Shown: positions 24,967-34,041, numbered from the stretch's first letter. The stretch is DNA of 64,000 nt from a virus (IMGVR_UViG_3300035698_027665:35354-99353), one strand, 5' to 3'. Numbers and translations are program-made. The notes: generated from the letters alone by a model not told the origin.

Positions 24967-26679
24967 TTGTTGAAAAAGTCAAGCAGCATAATTGCAAAAG
25001 GGTTGATGGAGAACGTCCTGTTCCCTTGTTTGTTAATTAAAAGCGATGAAAAAGGTTCAGGAGGTGGTCGTAGTAGCAAATTAAATGCTTTTAGCCTTTT
25101 GGTTGATGATCCTCAGACGCAGCAAGATATTGAATCTGATATTGTTATGCGTTGTCTAAAAGAGGAAGAATACTCTGGTGCAGTTACTCGTGATTCTTTT
25201 GATGGTTTCGTAGAAGAAATATTAGATCAGTATGGTTTTGATAAAATTGATAATTTAGAAGATGTAACAAATGCCCTTTGGGTTTCGTTGTGTAATAGGA
25301 CTAAGAAATTCATCGATGGTCTTGATGTTTCAGAGATTGACATTGATTTAATTCGTAGCGGCGATCCTATTGGTTGGCTTAAATATTATTTTACAAGTGA
25401 TTTGTGTGGTACAAAAACGTTTGCTGATATTCGAGAAGCTATTGGCAATTTGAATAGTGCTGACGAAAATAAACGTGTTCTTCTTCAAATGGCGATGGAT
25501 GGTAACGGTAAACCACATGTGAAAAGTAATTTAGGAATAGCGTTAAATAATTACAAAAGAAGATTAAGCGGTTCTTATGATCCTGTTTTCGATGCGGAAA
25601 TAACAAAAGAAAGACCTGATTGGTTTGAAAACAGTTCTGTTGTTGCTAAGAATAAATTGATCGAAATGGCAGAAAATGGAGAGAATAAACCTCACAGTAA
25701 AACTAAACTAGGAAGTTGTTTTGCAGAGTATATAAATGTAAATAGAAATACTTATGACTCTGTTTTTGTCGATAATATAAAAAAACTTTGCAACTGGTTA
25801 GTAAAATCCACTGACGTTAAAAAATCAGAGTTGTTAAAAATGGCTAAAAATGGTGACAAACGACCAAGTGGTAAAAATACTAAATTGGGAGTGGCTTTGC
25901 TTCATTACACAAGTAGTAATTGCACTGATAAAAAATTTAATGCTGAACTACGTAAGTGCCGTCCTGATTGGTTTGATAACACGGCCAGTGTTAAAAAAGA
26001 AGAATTTCTCAAAATGGCCAAAAATGGGGAATCTAGACCTGCCCAGAATTCAGCTTTATGTTCTTATACAAATAAAAAAAACGGTTCTTACGATCCTGAT
26101 TTTGACGCTAAAATAAGAAAAATAAGTCCTGATTGGTTTAAAAACAGTGCTGATGCAAAAAGAGAAAATATCTTGGAAATAGCTAGGGCTGGCGGATATA
26201 GACCTAACAGTAAAACCAATATAGGTATCGCCTTGAACAATTATACAAATAGTCGTAAGGGCAATAGAGGGTTTAGTAAAAAATTTAATGATAAAATAAG
26301 AAAACTGCGTCCTGATTGGTTTGAAAATAGTGCTAATGTTTCAAAAGAAAAATTGCTTAAAATGGCTAAAAATGGAGAAGCAAAGCCAAGTCAAAAAACA
26401 AAATTAGGACAGAGTTTATGTAATTATGTAAATTCAAATAGGGGTTGTTATGATCCTGCTTTTGATGCTAAGATACGAAAGCTCCGATCTGATTGGTTTG
26501 TGAGGTATTCAAATAGAAAAGAAGAATTGTTTATGGTGGCAAAAACTGGAGAAAAGAAGCCTCATTATAAAACAAAATTAGGATCAGCTTTGAAAAATTA
26601 TTTAACCAAATCATCAAGTTCTTACGATCCTGCTTTCGACGCCAAAATACGCAAACTCCGTCCTGATTGGTTTAAATAA
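24967..26679 (+). CDS. Seven-repeat protein (homing-endonuclease-associated-like repeats)
   Basis: The 570-residue product has an unknown domain (about 15-165), then seven repeats of about 52-56 residues. The consensus per repeat is L-L-x-M-A-K-N-G-E-x-x-P, K-T-K-L-G-x-x-L, a YDPxFDAKIRK helix and RPDWF. It resembles the repeats found with phage HNH homing endonucleases, which probably bind DNA, but no nuclease domain is visible. The start is uncertain: TTG at 24967 or 24970 lies almost on a GGAG, and an ATG at 25006 is possible. It probably came with the mobile-type region up to 29037. Confidence 0.65.
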   Translation: MLKKSSSIIAKGLMENVLFPCLLIKSDEKGSGGGRSSKLNAFSLLVDDPQTQQDIESDIVMRCLKEEEYSGAVTRDSFDGFVEEILDQYGFDKIDNLEDVTNALWVSLCNRTKKFIDGLDVSEIDIDLIRSGDPIGWLKYYFTSDLCGTKTFADIREAIGNLNSADENKRVLLQMAMDGNGKPHVKSNLGIALNNYKRRLSGSYDPVFDAEITKERPDWFENSSVVAKNKLIEMAENGENKPHSKTKLGSCFAEYINVNRNTYDSVFVDNIKKLCNWLVKSTDVKKSELLKMAKNGDKRPSGKNTKLGVALLHYTSSNCTDKKFNAELRKCRPDWFDNTASVKKEEFLKMAKNGESRPAQNSALCSYTNKKNGSYDPDFDAKIRKISPDWFKNSADAKRENILEIARAGGYRPNSKTNIGIALNNYTNSRKGNRGFSKKFNDKIRKLRPDWFENSANVSKEKLLKMAKNGEAKPSQKTKLGQSLCNYVNSNRGCYDPAFDAKIRKLRSDWFVRYSNRKEELFMVAKTGEKKPHYKTKLGSALKNYLTKSSSSYDPAFDAKIRKLRPDWFK

Positions 26680-27344
26680 TGGCTATAGCTTTAAACCAAA
26701 AAAACTGGAACGATCCCAATAAGATTCTAGCAAGGACTGAGACAATCATCAGTCCTTACAAGAGGCTGTTCGGACACAACCTTCCAGAAGATAAACACTA
26801 CTGGTCAATGTGTGAACAATGCTCGACTCCAAATGGCACATTCCAAGAAGGATGCGAATTAGATCAAATCCTAAAAGAAGATATAATCTCTGTAAATCAG
26901 TTTCACGGAGTTGATTGGAATGAAGAAATAACAGAAGCCAATAGAAATGCAAACCCTGATGCCAATTGGTATCATGGCGATTTCCAAAGGACAATGAGTG
27001 AACAAAGAGCAAAAGGAAACTTTGATCCAGCAGTCATTAATGCAGACTTTACAAGTATGCAGGGCAAAGCTATGCCTTACATCGCTTCTATATTGAATCT
27101 TGCCTCATATTACGATGGAGAGTTAATGGTTATTTGCAATATGGTGTTAGGTTATCAGAGATTCCCTGATAGGATGGGCAATATTGATTTGGCAATTGAA
27201 AAATTAAATGAGTTGCCAATGTTTCGTCGTGCTAAAAGAAAGTGTAATTGGGAAGCAATGGATAATTCTTTTTATGAGTATGGTGGCACTGGCGATAAAC
27301 ACTCTACAAAAATGGCATCTATTATATTTTACAAAGAGGCATAA
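26679..27344 (+). CDS. Hypothetical protein, possibly methyltransferase-like
   Basis: The 221-residue protein has FHGVDWNEEITEANRNANP followed by WYHGDF and FDPAVINADF. This recalls strands 2 to 4 of a SAM-binding Rossmann fold, but no glycine-rich loop is seen. An early CEQCSTPNG stretch adds two cysteines. Its ATG shares one base with the preceding stop. The call is weak. Confidence 0.45.
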   Translation: MAIALNQKNWNDPNKILARTETIISPYKRLFGHNLPEDKHYWSMCEQCSTPNGTFQEGCELDQILKEDIISVNQFHGVDWNEEITEANRNANPDANWYHGDFQRTMSEQRAKGNFDPAVINADFTSMQGKAMPYIASILNLASYYDGELMVICNMVLGYQRFPDRMGNIDLAIEKLNELPMFRRAKRKCNWEAMDNSFYEYGGTGDKHSTKMASIIFYKEA

Positions 27345-27346
27345 AC

Positions 27347-27637
27347 ATGGCAACAGGAGAAACAGCGTTAAAATTTTTATTGACGTTAATAAATAGAAGT
27401 TTTGTACCTTTTATTATAACTATTTTTTTAGTTGGTGGATTTGATATTATTCGCTTTTTTTACAATCCTAATTGGTTTGATAAAATAACTACGGCTGATT
27501 TTTGTTTTTTCTTATTCGTTTTTTCTACAATTGCTATTTTTAAAGAATGGATAGATTATAGAAAAAGAAAAAATACTGTGTATGAATTCCGTCTTATTGA
27601 AGGCAAAGACCTTTTGCCTCCATTGGATAAATATTAA
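27347..27637 (+). CDS. Small two-span membrane protein
   Basis: The 96-residue protein has hydrophobic segments near residues 16-34 and 46-66 and a basic stretch after the second (YRKRKNT). It starts 2 nt after the previous gene. Its opening, MATGETALKF, is similar to that of the next small gene (MATREAALKA). Its function is unknown. Confidence 0.5.
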   Translation: MATGETALKFLLTLINRSFVPFIITIFLVGGFDIIRFFYNPNWFDKITTADFCFFLFVFSTIAIFKEWIDYRKRKNTVYEFRLIEGKDLLPPLDKY

Positions 27638-27669
27638 ACAGATTTCTATATTAGAAAAAGGAGCTTAAC

Positions 27670-27810
27670 ATGGCAACTAGAGAAGCAGCATTAAAGGCGT
27701 GGGATACACGCAGAGCCAATCAAAGAAGCGAGTCAGCACATAAAGCATGGAAAACCAGACGACGAAAGGCGGCTGCTAAGAAAGCGTGGGAAACACGCAG
27801 AGGAAATTAA
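27670..27810 (+). CDS. 46-residue basic protein with AWxTRR repeats
   Basis: An AAAGGAG site precedes the ATG. The product carries three copies of a KAWxTRR unit, rich in Lys and Arg, and may bind nucleic acid. Its stop TAA is directly followed by the TnpB start codon, with no gap, so the two are cotranslated. No family was recognised. Confidence 0.6.
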   Translation: MATREAALKAWDTRRANQRSESAHKAWKTRRRKAAAKKAWETRRGN

Positions 27811-29037
27811 ATGAAAGTGATTCGGGGTTACAAAACTGAATTAAAACCAAATAACAAACAACGTTCTGCACTACTGCAACACGCAGGAACAGCCCGTTAT
27901 GTCTGGAATTGGGCATTAAATAGGATTGAGAGCAAAGTCTCTAAACCAAACGCTATCCAACTTCATAAAGAATGGAACGTATGGAAAAGAGATAATGCTG
28001 TCTGGTACAAAGAAGTGTCAAAATGCTCGCCTCAAGAAAGTTTAAGAAACCTAGAAAATGCTTTCAAACACTTTTTTAGAAAGTGTAAAGATAAGAAGAA
28101 AGGAAAGTTTAAAGGAAAAGCAGGTTTCCCAAGATATAAGAATAAACATAAAGGCATTGGTTCAAGTAGATTTACAGGAACAATAAAAGTTGCAGAAAAT
28201 ACTATTCAACTTCCAAGACTAGGAAAGTTAAGATTAAAAGAAAACAGTTATTTGCCAATTAATGCCAAGATACTGTCTTTGACAATAAGCGAAAAAGCAG
28301 GAAAATGGTTTGTGTCGATTCAAGTTGAGGAAAATATTCCAGAGCCAAAGGCTAAGAAAGAAAATGTAGTTGGAATTGATTTAGGAATTAAAACATTAGC
28401 GGTTTGTAGCGATGGAAAAGAATATCAAAACCCCAAAGCATTAAAAACTAGACTCAGAAAATTAAAGATGCTACAATGTTCAGCTAGTAAAAAAGTCAAA
28501 GGTTCTCAAAATAGGAAGAAAGCAAATCGTAAAGTAGCGAGATTGCATTATAAGATAGGAAACATTAGGAAAGATACATTACATAAAATCACTACAGAAT
28601 TGACGAAAACCAAGTCAATTGTTGTGATTGAAGATTTATGTGTATCTGGAATGATGAAAAATCATAAACTAGCTCAAGCGATTTCAGATGTTGGATTGTA
28701 TGAGTTTAGGAGACAATTAGAATATAAAGGAAAATTATATGGCTGCGAAATTCAAGTGGCTGATCGGTTCTTTCCAAGTTCTAAGTTATGTCGTTTTTGT
28801 GGTTGTTTGAATGACGAGTTAACATTAGCAGATCGAGAATGGACTTGTGCTTGTGGTGCTGTCCATGATCGAGATTTGAACGCTGCTAAGAATTTAGAAA
28901 GTCTCGCTGTCAGTTCGACAGAGAGTTTAAACGCTTGTGGAGAAGAAAGCTCTGGTAATAAGAATGTTATTATTGCGAAACTATCTTCTATGAAGCAAGA
29001 AGAAAACGTTAAATCTGCTACTTGTAGATTTTTGTAA
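27811..29037 (+). CDS. tnpB: TnpB-type RNA-guided nuclease (IS200/IS605 family)
   Basis: The 408-residue protein begins like TnpB (KTELKPNNKQ). It has the RuvC residues Asp190 in VGIDLG, Glu274 in VIEDL and Asp353 or Asp355 in HDRDLNAAKN, with zinc cysteines C327/C330 and C346/C348. The end (LNACGEE, KLSSMKQEE) is typical of IS200/IS605 members. TnpB cuts DNA next to a short target motif using an RNA made from the 3' end of its gene. No tnpA transposase is present and only 21 nt separate it from the next gene, so it may be solitary or domesticated. Confidence 0.95.
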   Translation: MKVIRGYKTELKPNNKQRSALLQHAGTARYVWNWALNRIESKVSKPNAIQLHKEWNVWKRDNAVWYKEVSKCSPQESLRNLENAFKHFFRKCKDKKKGKFKGKAGFPRYKNKHKGIGSSRFTGTIKVAENTIQLPRLGKLRLKENSYLPINAKILSLTISEKAGKWFVSIQVEENIPEPKAKKENVVGIDLGIKTLAVCSDGKEYQNPKALKTRLRKLKMLQCSASKKVKGSQNRKKANRKVARLHYKIGNIRKDTLHKITTELTKTKSIVVIEDLCVSGMMKNHKLAQAISDVGLYEFRRQLEYKGKLYGCEIQVADRFFPSSKLCRFCGCLNDELTLADREWTCACGAVHDRDLNAAKNLESLAVSSTESLNACGEESSGNKNVIIAKLSSMKQEENVKSATCRFL

Positions 29038-29058
29038 TTTTTTTGGAACGGTATAGAC

Positions 29059-29982
29059 ATGAATGTTTTAGTTACGGGAGCCACAGGATTTGTTGGAATT
29101 AATTTGATCCGAGAATTGGTGAAAAGGAATGTAGATAACATAGACAAATATAACATTACAGCAATAGGATCAAGTGACTCATCGCAGTTGCCCGGTATAT
29201 CTAAATTTCTAATTAGACATGCAAATGGTGTGGATTACACACAGCTTGACAAAAAATATGATTTAGTGTTTCATCAAGCTGGATATAACGACACTCAATG
29301 TGACAACAAAAAAGAAATGATGCTGGCTAATTACGAAGCACCCAAAGAACTTTTTGAACGTTTGGCTGACGGGGGATGCACTCGTTTTGTTTATGCTTCA
29401 TCCACTTCTATTTATGGCGATATAAATCCCCCTTATAAAGAAACTGACATCCCTTGTCCTTTGACATATTACGCAGAATCGAAACTATCTTTTGAAAACT
29501 TTGCAACTCAATTTTCAAAAGATAGAGAAAACATTACATGTGGATTAAGATATTGTAATGTGTACGGACCAAAAGAAGATCATAAAAGAAATAGAATGAG
29601 CATGATTGGACAAATAATAAACAGGATTATTTTGGATAAAACACCTGTTCTATTTGAAAACGGGGATCAAAAAAGGGATTGGATATATGTTCATGATGTA
29701 GCATTGGCGAACATTGGTGCTTCTACTGCTGCTAAAAGCGGAATTTACAATTGTGCTACTGGTGTCGCCACCACTTTTAACGAAATTGTAAATATAGTCA
29801 ACGAACATTTAAATAAAAATTTGAGTCCATCTTACATTACCAATCCCTACGAAGAAGCATATCAAGAATACACCAAATGCGATATTTCTTTAATTAAAAA
29901 AGATTTAGATTTTACTCCAAAAACTGATTTGAAAACAGGAATTTTTAAATATATTCAATATTTAAAAAACAAAACGTTCTAA
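29059..29982 (+). CDS. hldD: NAD-dependent sugar epimerase (HldD-like)
   Basis: The 307-residue extended SDR protein has the GxxGxxG nucleotide loop at residues 7-13, the catalytic Tyr138 and Lys142 in YYAESK, and KRDWIYVHDVA near 205-215. GLRYCNVYGP and YTKCDIS match ADP-glyceromanno-heptose 6-epimerase, and the length is typical. It would act on a nucleotide-activated heptose or a related sugar, and so feed the GT9 enzymes. It follows tnpB by 21 nt and ends in a symmetric terminator. Confidence 0.8.
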   Translation: MNVLVTGATGFVGINLIRELVKRNVDNIDKYNITAIGSSDSSQLPGISKFLIRHANGVDYTQLDKKYDLVFHQAGYNDTQCDNKKEMMLANYEAPKELFERLADGGCTRFVYASSTSIYGDINPPYKETDIPCPLTYYAESKLSFENFATQFSKDRENITCGLRYCNVYGPKEDHKRNRMSMIGQIINRIILDKTPVLFENGDQKRDWIYVHDVALANIGASTAAKSGIYNCATGVATTFNEIVNIVNEHLNKNLSPSYITNPYEEAYQEYTKCDISLIKKDLDFTPKTDLKTGIFKYIQYLKNKTF

Positions 29983-30001
29983 TTAGAACGTTTTGTTTTT
30001 T
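29964..30001. terminator. Bidirectional terminator (38-nt palindrome)
   Basis: Arms 29964-29982 and 29983-30001 are perfect complements with no unpaired centre, A-rich on the left and T-rich on the right. It lies between the epimerase gene and the convergent gene at 30026. Confidence 0.9.
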
Positions 30002-30025
30002 AAATCTGTTTTTAGTAAATTTTTA

Positions 30026-30742
30026 TTACCAACCAATTCTTGGTATAGGAGCATATCCTAACTGTCCCGGACCAACATTGTCGTCACTGTCTACAAGGTC
30101 TTCATTGCCATCTCGTGGAGCAACGATAAAATCTTCATCAACTAGTTTGTTTACGCTTGCTTCCCAAGCTTTAACAGCAGCATCATTGTCATAAACATCG
30201 ACGCTTTCTTTTTTCATTTTTTTATTCATTTTCTTTTTCATGCTTTTCTTCATGCTCTTTTTCATTTTGTTGCTGCATCTTTTGCACATGAATTCACCAT
30301 CATCTGAATCGTCATCAAATTCTGAATCATCATCGTCACCTTCGACTTCATCTCCTGTTTCATCATCTGAATCATCGTCATCATCTGAATCATCGTCAAC
30401 TTCTGAATCATCGTCAACTTCTGAATCATCGTCAACTTCGACTTCATCTCCTGCTTCAATTTCTTCATCATCTGAATCATCATCTGCATCTATGTCTGCA
30501 TCTTTAGCAGTAGCAGGTTTTACAAGTTCATCCCCTGCATCCATTTTCTTTTTCATTTTCTTTTTAGCTGTTTTTTTGGCTTCTTCTAGTTCTGAAAAAC
30601 CAGTACTATCAGTAAACTCATCTTCTTCTAATTCTTGTGTGAGTGAGCCTACAACACCACGTAACGCATTTTTGCTAGATAATCCAATAGGATATGAAAA
30701 GGATTCGTTTAGCTCTTTAAATTTTTTATATGTAAGTAACAT
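30026..30742 (-). CDS. Tagged protein with alternating acidic and basic low-complexity regions
   Basis: The 238-residue protein begins MLLTYKKFKELNES, a tag-like start. It then has a basic KKTAKKKMKKKM patch (about 56-67), a long Asp/Glu/Ser region with repeated EVDDDS units (about 84-150), a CKRC knuckle, a second MKKS/MKKK patch (about 158-178) and a conserved-looking end (GPGQLGYAPIPRIGW). Such charge blocks suit a scaffold or internal head protein that binds DNA. No specific family was recognised. Confidence 0.6.
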   Translation of the reverse strand: MLLTYKKFKELNESFSYPIGLSSKNALRGVVGSLTQELEEDEFTDSTGFSELEEAKKTAKKKMKKKMDAGDELVKPATAKDADIDADDDSDDEEIEAGDEVEVDDDSEVDDDSEVDDDSDDDDDSDDETGDEVEGDDDDSEFDDDSDDGEFMCKRCSNKMKKSMKKSMKKKMNKKMKKESVDVYDNDAAVKAWEASVNKLVDEDFIVAPRDGNEDLVDSDDNVGPGQLGYAPIPRIGW

Positions 30743-30823
30743 TATATAATATACTCCGGTAATTGGTTTTAAATATACTAGTATATATATGATTCTACAA
30801 TGTATTTTTAATAATAAGAAAAA

Positions 30824-31543
30824 ATGTCAACAAAAATTTTATTAATATTTTTTTTACTTTTGTCTATATTTTACATCAGCAGTGCAAAATACAATTTTGA
30901 AGAAAGCATTGATTACCCCTCGATAACAAATATAAAAACCGATGGTCTTGAAAAATCCAATGAAAATATAGATGAAATCGTATCTGACATTAATAAAAAC
31001 ACAAAATCGTTAAAAAGCATAATATCAAATAATACTGAAATCACAATACACGGAAAAAAAGATATCGTCTTGACTGGAAATTTTGCATATGAAACTCCCG
31101 ATAAATTTAAAATAAAAGCAGATTTTTTTGGAAACACAGTCTCTTTAAGACATTTAGAATACAATTTGTCGATTAAAATAAACGATAAAGAACGTGTTTT
31201 AAACATTCCTCATATAAAACAAAACATGGGTTTGTTATTGATTCCAAAAGAAAGAACCGTTTATATTATTGGGCAAAAGATAATATTGAGCTTTAAAATT
31301 GAAGATTATACTTATATTTTAGTTTTGAGGAAAGATACACGAAGCATAATTTCATGTTATACTTATGATTTAAACCATGAATCTTTACTAGGAATAGACG
31401 TTATAGAGTATTATTCAGAAGCAGGTTTCACCATTCCTAAAAAAATGATTATTTCCATAAACAATGAAAACATTTTACTAACATTAACAATAAATGATCC
31501 TAAAATAAATATGGATGTTCAAGATGATTACTTTGAACATTAA
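30824..31543 (+). CDS. Exported lipoprotein-sorting-like (LolA/DUF4292-like) protein
   Basis: The 239-residue protein has a signal peptide (hydrophobic residues 5-18, likely cleavage near SSA at 21). A half-barrel-like pattern follows: a helix with NKNTKSLKSI, then beta strands in TEITIHGKK, VLTGNFAYETPDKFKIKADFFG and later strands. This order recalls LolA-type or DUF4292 proteins, which carry lipids or lipoproteins in the periplasm. The call is based on pattern only. Its stop shares TTAA with the convergent gene. Confidence 0.45.
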   Translation: MSTKILLIFFLLLSIFYISSAKYNFEESIDYPSITNIKTDGLEKSNENIDEIVSDINKNTKSLKSIISNNTEITIHGKKDIVLTGNFAYETPDKFKIKADFFGNTVSLRHLEYNLSIKINDKERVLNIPHIKQNMGLLLIPKERTVYIIGQKIILSFKIEDYTYILVLRKDTRSIISCYTYDLNHESLLGIDVIEYYSEAGFTIPKKMIISINNENILLTLTINDPKINMDVQDDYFEH

Positions 31544-31764
31544 CGTCCAAGTTTTCTTAAAATAGCTTGTCTTCTTTTTCTTTCTACTTCTCTCCTTTTT
31601 GCCGTAATTCCAGAGGTATTACTTAAAGCAGAAACTTGTATGTATTTGCTTTTCTTGACTGTAGGCTGGTTTTTCATAGCTCTTAAAGCCTCTACAGAAG
31701 GATTGTTTTTAGGAGTAACCACAGGTCTTTTAGCACTTTTTTTTCCGCCACAGCCACATCCCAT
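31540..31764 (-). CDS. Small basic phage protein with Cys-Gly start
   Basis: The ATG at 31764 with a strong GGAGGA site gives 74 residues; the longer frame from 31887 has no support. It begins MGCGCGGKKSAKRP, has a flexible middle and ends with a basic helix (KRREVERKRRQAILRKLGR). Similar short CGC-starting proteins occur in many phages without known function. Nucleic-acid binding is possible. Confidence 0.65.
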   Translation of the reverse strand: MGCGCGGKKSAKRPVVTPKNNPSVEALRAMKNQPTVKKSKYIQVSALSNTSGITAKRREVERKRRQAILRKLGR

Positions 31765-31808
31765 TTTTTTTCCTCCAAAATAAATAAAAGCTACTTTTAT
31801 AAGTATAT

Positions 31809-33293
31809 ATGAATAAACAAAAATTAATATCTGACGCAGTTGATAGAATCGAAACTTTGTTTGCAAACCAAGAATATGAAGCTGCACATATGGTTTCGTC
31901 TCAAATTTTAAATATTGAAAAAGAAAACTTGCCTGCTCAACAATTGGCTGGACTTTCTGCTTATAAATTAGGAAAATTAGAACTTGCCTTAAAAACTATT
32001 AATGAATCTATAAAAAGCTATCCGGGCAATCATGAAAATTATAACAATTTAGCTTTATGTTATTTTGCATTAGACGACTACAAAAACGCTCATGCGAGTA
32101 TAGATAAAGCCATTTCTATAGAAAATAAAGTTTCTTATTTAAGCAACAAAGCTTTGTTTTTTAAAGGAGAGGGAGAATATGAAAAATCTTTAGATATATT
32201 GAAAAAAGTTGTGGATTTATATCCAGAAAAAGCTTCTTATTGGGACGAGCTAGGTCTTTACTATGGGTTGAATAATGATTTGGAAAATTGTATAAAATGT
32301 TTCCAAAAATCAATTGAATTAGACAAAGACAGATATGTCACTCATGTCAATTTAGCTTGTGCTTACTTTTTAAAAGGGCTTTACAAAGAAGGATGGAAAG
32401 AATATGAATATAGATTGTCTACGTATCAGCAAATGAATCATATTAATAAAATATATGAAAAAGAAAAGACTTGGAAAGGTGAAGACCTAAAAGACAAAAC
32501 CATAGTAGTTTATTGTGAACAAGGGGCTGGAGACATTATCAACTTCATCAGATTTGTAACAAAATTAAATGCAAAAAAAATAAAACTACACGTTCCTTCA
32601 TATATGAAGGAACTTCTTTTAGCAAGCGGCTTTAATGATATTATTACCGAAAAAGACGAACCAGAAGAATATAACTATCATTGTTCAATGATGAGTTTGC
32701 CTTATCTATTGAATCTAGACAACAAAGATTTGATTTGCGAACCATACATTAAATCTTCTAAAAATGTTAATATAAAAGAAATAGAAAAATATAAAAATAC
32801 ATTTAACATAGGAATTGTATGGGGAGGTAGTCCTTTTCATCCTAATGACAAATTGAGATCAATTTATTTGAAACAATTTAAAACTATACAAGATATTCCT
32901 AATGTTAAGTTGTTTAGTCTTCAAAAAGACACTAGAAAAAGAGCTTATTTGTCAAACCCAAATAAACAAATAGATTTAACAGAAAACACAAACGATATGT
33001 CAGTAGTCGATCTGCAATCTTATATACAAAATTTTAACGACACCGCTGGATTTATAGAAGCGTTAGATTTGGTAATAAGTGTAGACACTGCTGTTCTACA
33101 TTTAGCTGGTGCTATGGGAGAAGAAGCATGGGGTTTGTTGCCTTTGACACCTGATTGGCGATGGGGATTAAAAGAAAATAATACTTTTTGGTATGATTCA
33201 ATAAAATTATATCGTCAATCCAAGCACGAAGATTGGGAAAGTGTTTTTGTACAATTGAAAAAAGATATCATTCAAAAGATTCAACAAAAGTAA
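31809..33293 (+). CDS. TPR protein with glycosyltransferase C-terminal domain
   Basis: The 494-residue protein has about five TPR units (residues 10-200; for example NYNNLALCYFALDDYKNA). A GT-B-like C-terminal half follows with IVVYCEQGAGDIINF near 225-240, IGIVWGGSPFH near 336-346, and LDLVISVDTAVLHLAGAMG near 417-435. This fused form is common in proteobacterial protein-glycosylation enzymes. It could glycosylate virion or host proteins. It overlaps the convergent zinc protein gene by 26 nt. Confidence 0.8.
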   Translation: MNKQKLISDAVDRIETLFANQEYEAAHMVSSQILNIEKENLPAQQLAGLSAYKLGKLELALKTINESIKSYPGNHENYNNLALCYFALDDYKNAHASIDKAISIENKVSYLSNKALFFKGEGEYEKSLDILKKVVDLYPEKASYWDELGLYYGLNNDLENCIKCFQKSIELDKDRYVTHVNLACAYFLKGLYKEGWKEYEYRLSTYQQMNHINKIYEKEKTWKGEDLKDKTIVVYCEQGAGDIINFIRFVTKLNAKKIKLHVPSYMKELLLASGFNDIITEKDEPEEYNYHCSMMSLPYLLNLDNKDLICEPYIKSSKNVNIKEIEKYKNTFNIGIVWGGSPFHPNDKLRSIYLKQFKTIQDIPNVKLFSLQKDTRKRAYLSNPNKQIDLTENTNDMSVVDLQSYIQNFNDTAGFIEALDLVISVDTAVLHLAGAMGEEAWGLLPLTPDWRWGLKENNTFWYDSIKLYRQSKHEDWESVFVQLKKDIIQKIQQK

Positions 33294-33972
33294 AGTTTTT
33301 TGTTTTTTCCATAGAATAAGCTGGTTTATGGAACTTATTAAAGCGTATTTCTGCGTTTGTATTTGCAAAAGTAGGCATCAAAATGAATTTTTCTTTAGGT
33401 CTGCATCTGGTTTTATAAAATGACATGATGGCATTTGTGTATTTGCTTAATATTTTAACATGGGCAGATTCTGAAACTATTCTTTTTAATTCAAATGCGT
33501 TCAAAATGTCTTCTGATGTTTGTAAAGCGTTTGATACATTGAGTTTGTGCTTTCCACGCCCAATTCTGTTAAAGTCAACAAACCAAACCATCGATTTTTC
33601 ATCATATTTAAATAAAGGATTTTCAATGCCTATTTTGCAATGTGCTTCTTCGAAGTCTTTTAATTGAGACATAAACATTTTATTATTGTTTTTGTAATAT
33701 TCGAAATAGTAATAACCCAATATCCCTCTATAAGACATTAAAAGATAGTTTCTACTGTCTTTTTTATTTAAATTATTGCTTAAACAAAAAGAGCAATAGA
33801 AATTATTCGGGCCAGAAAGTTTGTGATGCAACTTTCTGGTTTTTGGTGAAAGGGTCACTAATTTTTCACAAAAACTACATTGGCAATGAATTTTGTCAGA
33901 CAACTCATCGTCAAAATTGTATTTGGATTTTAATTTTACATTACCAGCTTTGATTTTTTTAATTTCAGTCAT
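33268..33972 (-). CDS. Zinc-finger-containing hypothetical phage protein
   Basis: The 234-residue protein has a basic N-terminus, then CSFCEK near 32-37 and CSFCLS near 60-65, a likely four-Cys zinc site. A helical domain with NYLLMSYRGILGYYYF follows, then two alpha/beta segments (VWFVDFNRIGRG). I associate the layout with conserved large-phage proteins but know no function. It overlaps the TPR-transferase gene tail to tail. Confidence 0.6.
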   Translation of the reverse strand: MTEIKKIKAGNVKLKSKYNFDDELSDKIHCQCSFCEKLVTLSPKTRKLHHKLSGPNNFYCSFCLSNNLNKKDSRNYLLMSYRGILGYYYFEYYKNNNKMFMSQLKDFEEAHCKIGIENPLFKYDEKSMVWFVDFNRIGRGKHKLNVSNALQTSEDILNAFELKRIVSESAHVKILSKYTNAIMSFYKTRCRPKEKFILMPTFANTNAEIRFNKFHKPAYSMEKTKNFTFVESFE

Positions 33973-34004
33973 AAATAACCTATATAATCATAGAAAGAGT
34001 TCTA

Positions 34005-34012
34005 TATAAATA
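34005..34012 (+). promoter_or_regulatory. T4-late-like promoter element TATAAATA
   Basis: The octamer TATAAATA lies 30 nt before the ATG of the tagged gene at 34042. A GAAGGA ribosome site follows, so the predicted transcript would have a leader of about 24 nt. It is the best-placed copy of this motif in the window. Confidence 0.55.
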
Positions 34013-34041
34013 GAAGCTTTATTTAAAAGAAGGATACGAAT

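Noticed and set aside
27347-29058. A complete IS605 element around tnpB
   Set aside because: No tnpA frame and no recognisable left or right ends were found, and the flanks are occupied by closely packed genes.
30240-30749. A 169-codon plus-strand frame rich in serine
   Set aside because: It is the antisense of the acidic repeat region of the 30026-30742 gene; the Ser runs are a mirror of Asp/Glu/Ser codons and there is no ribosome site.
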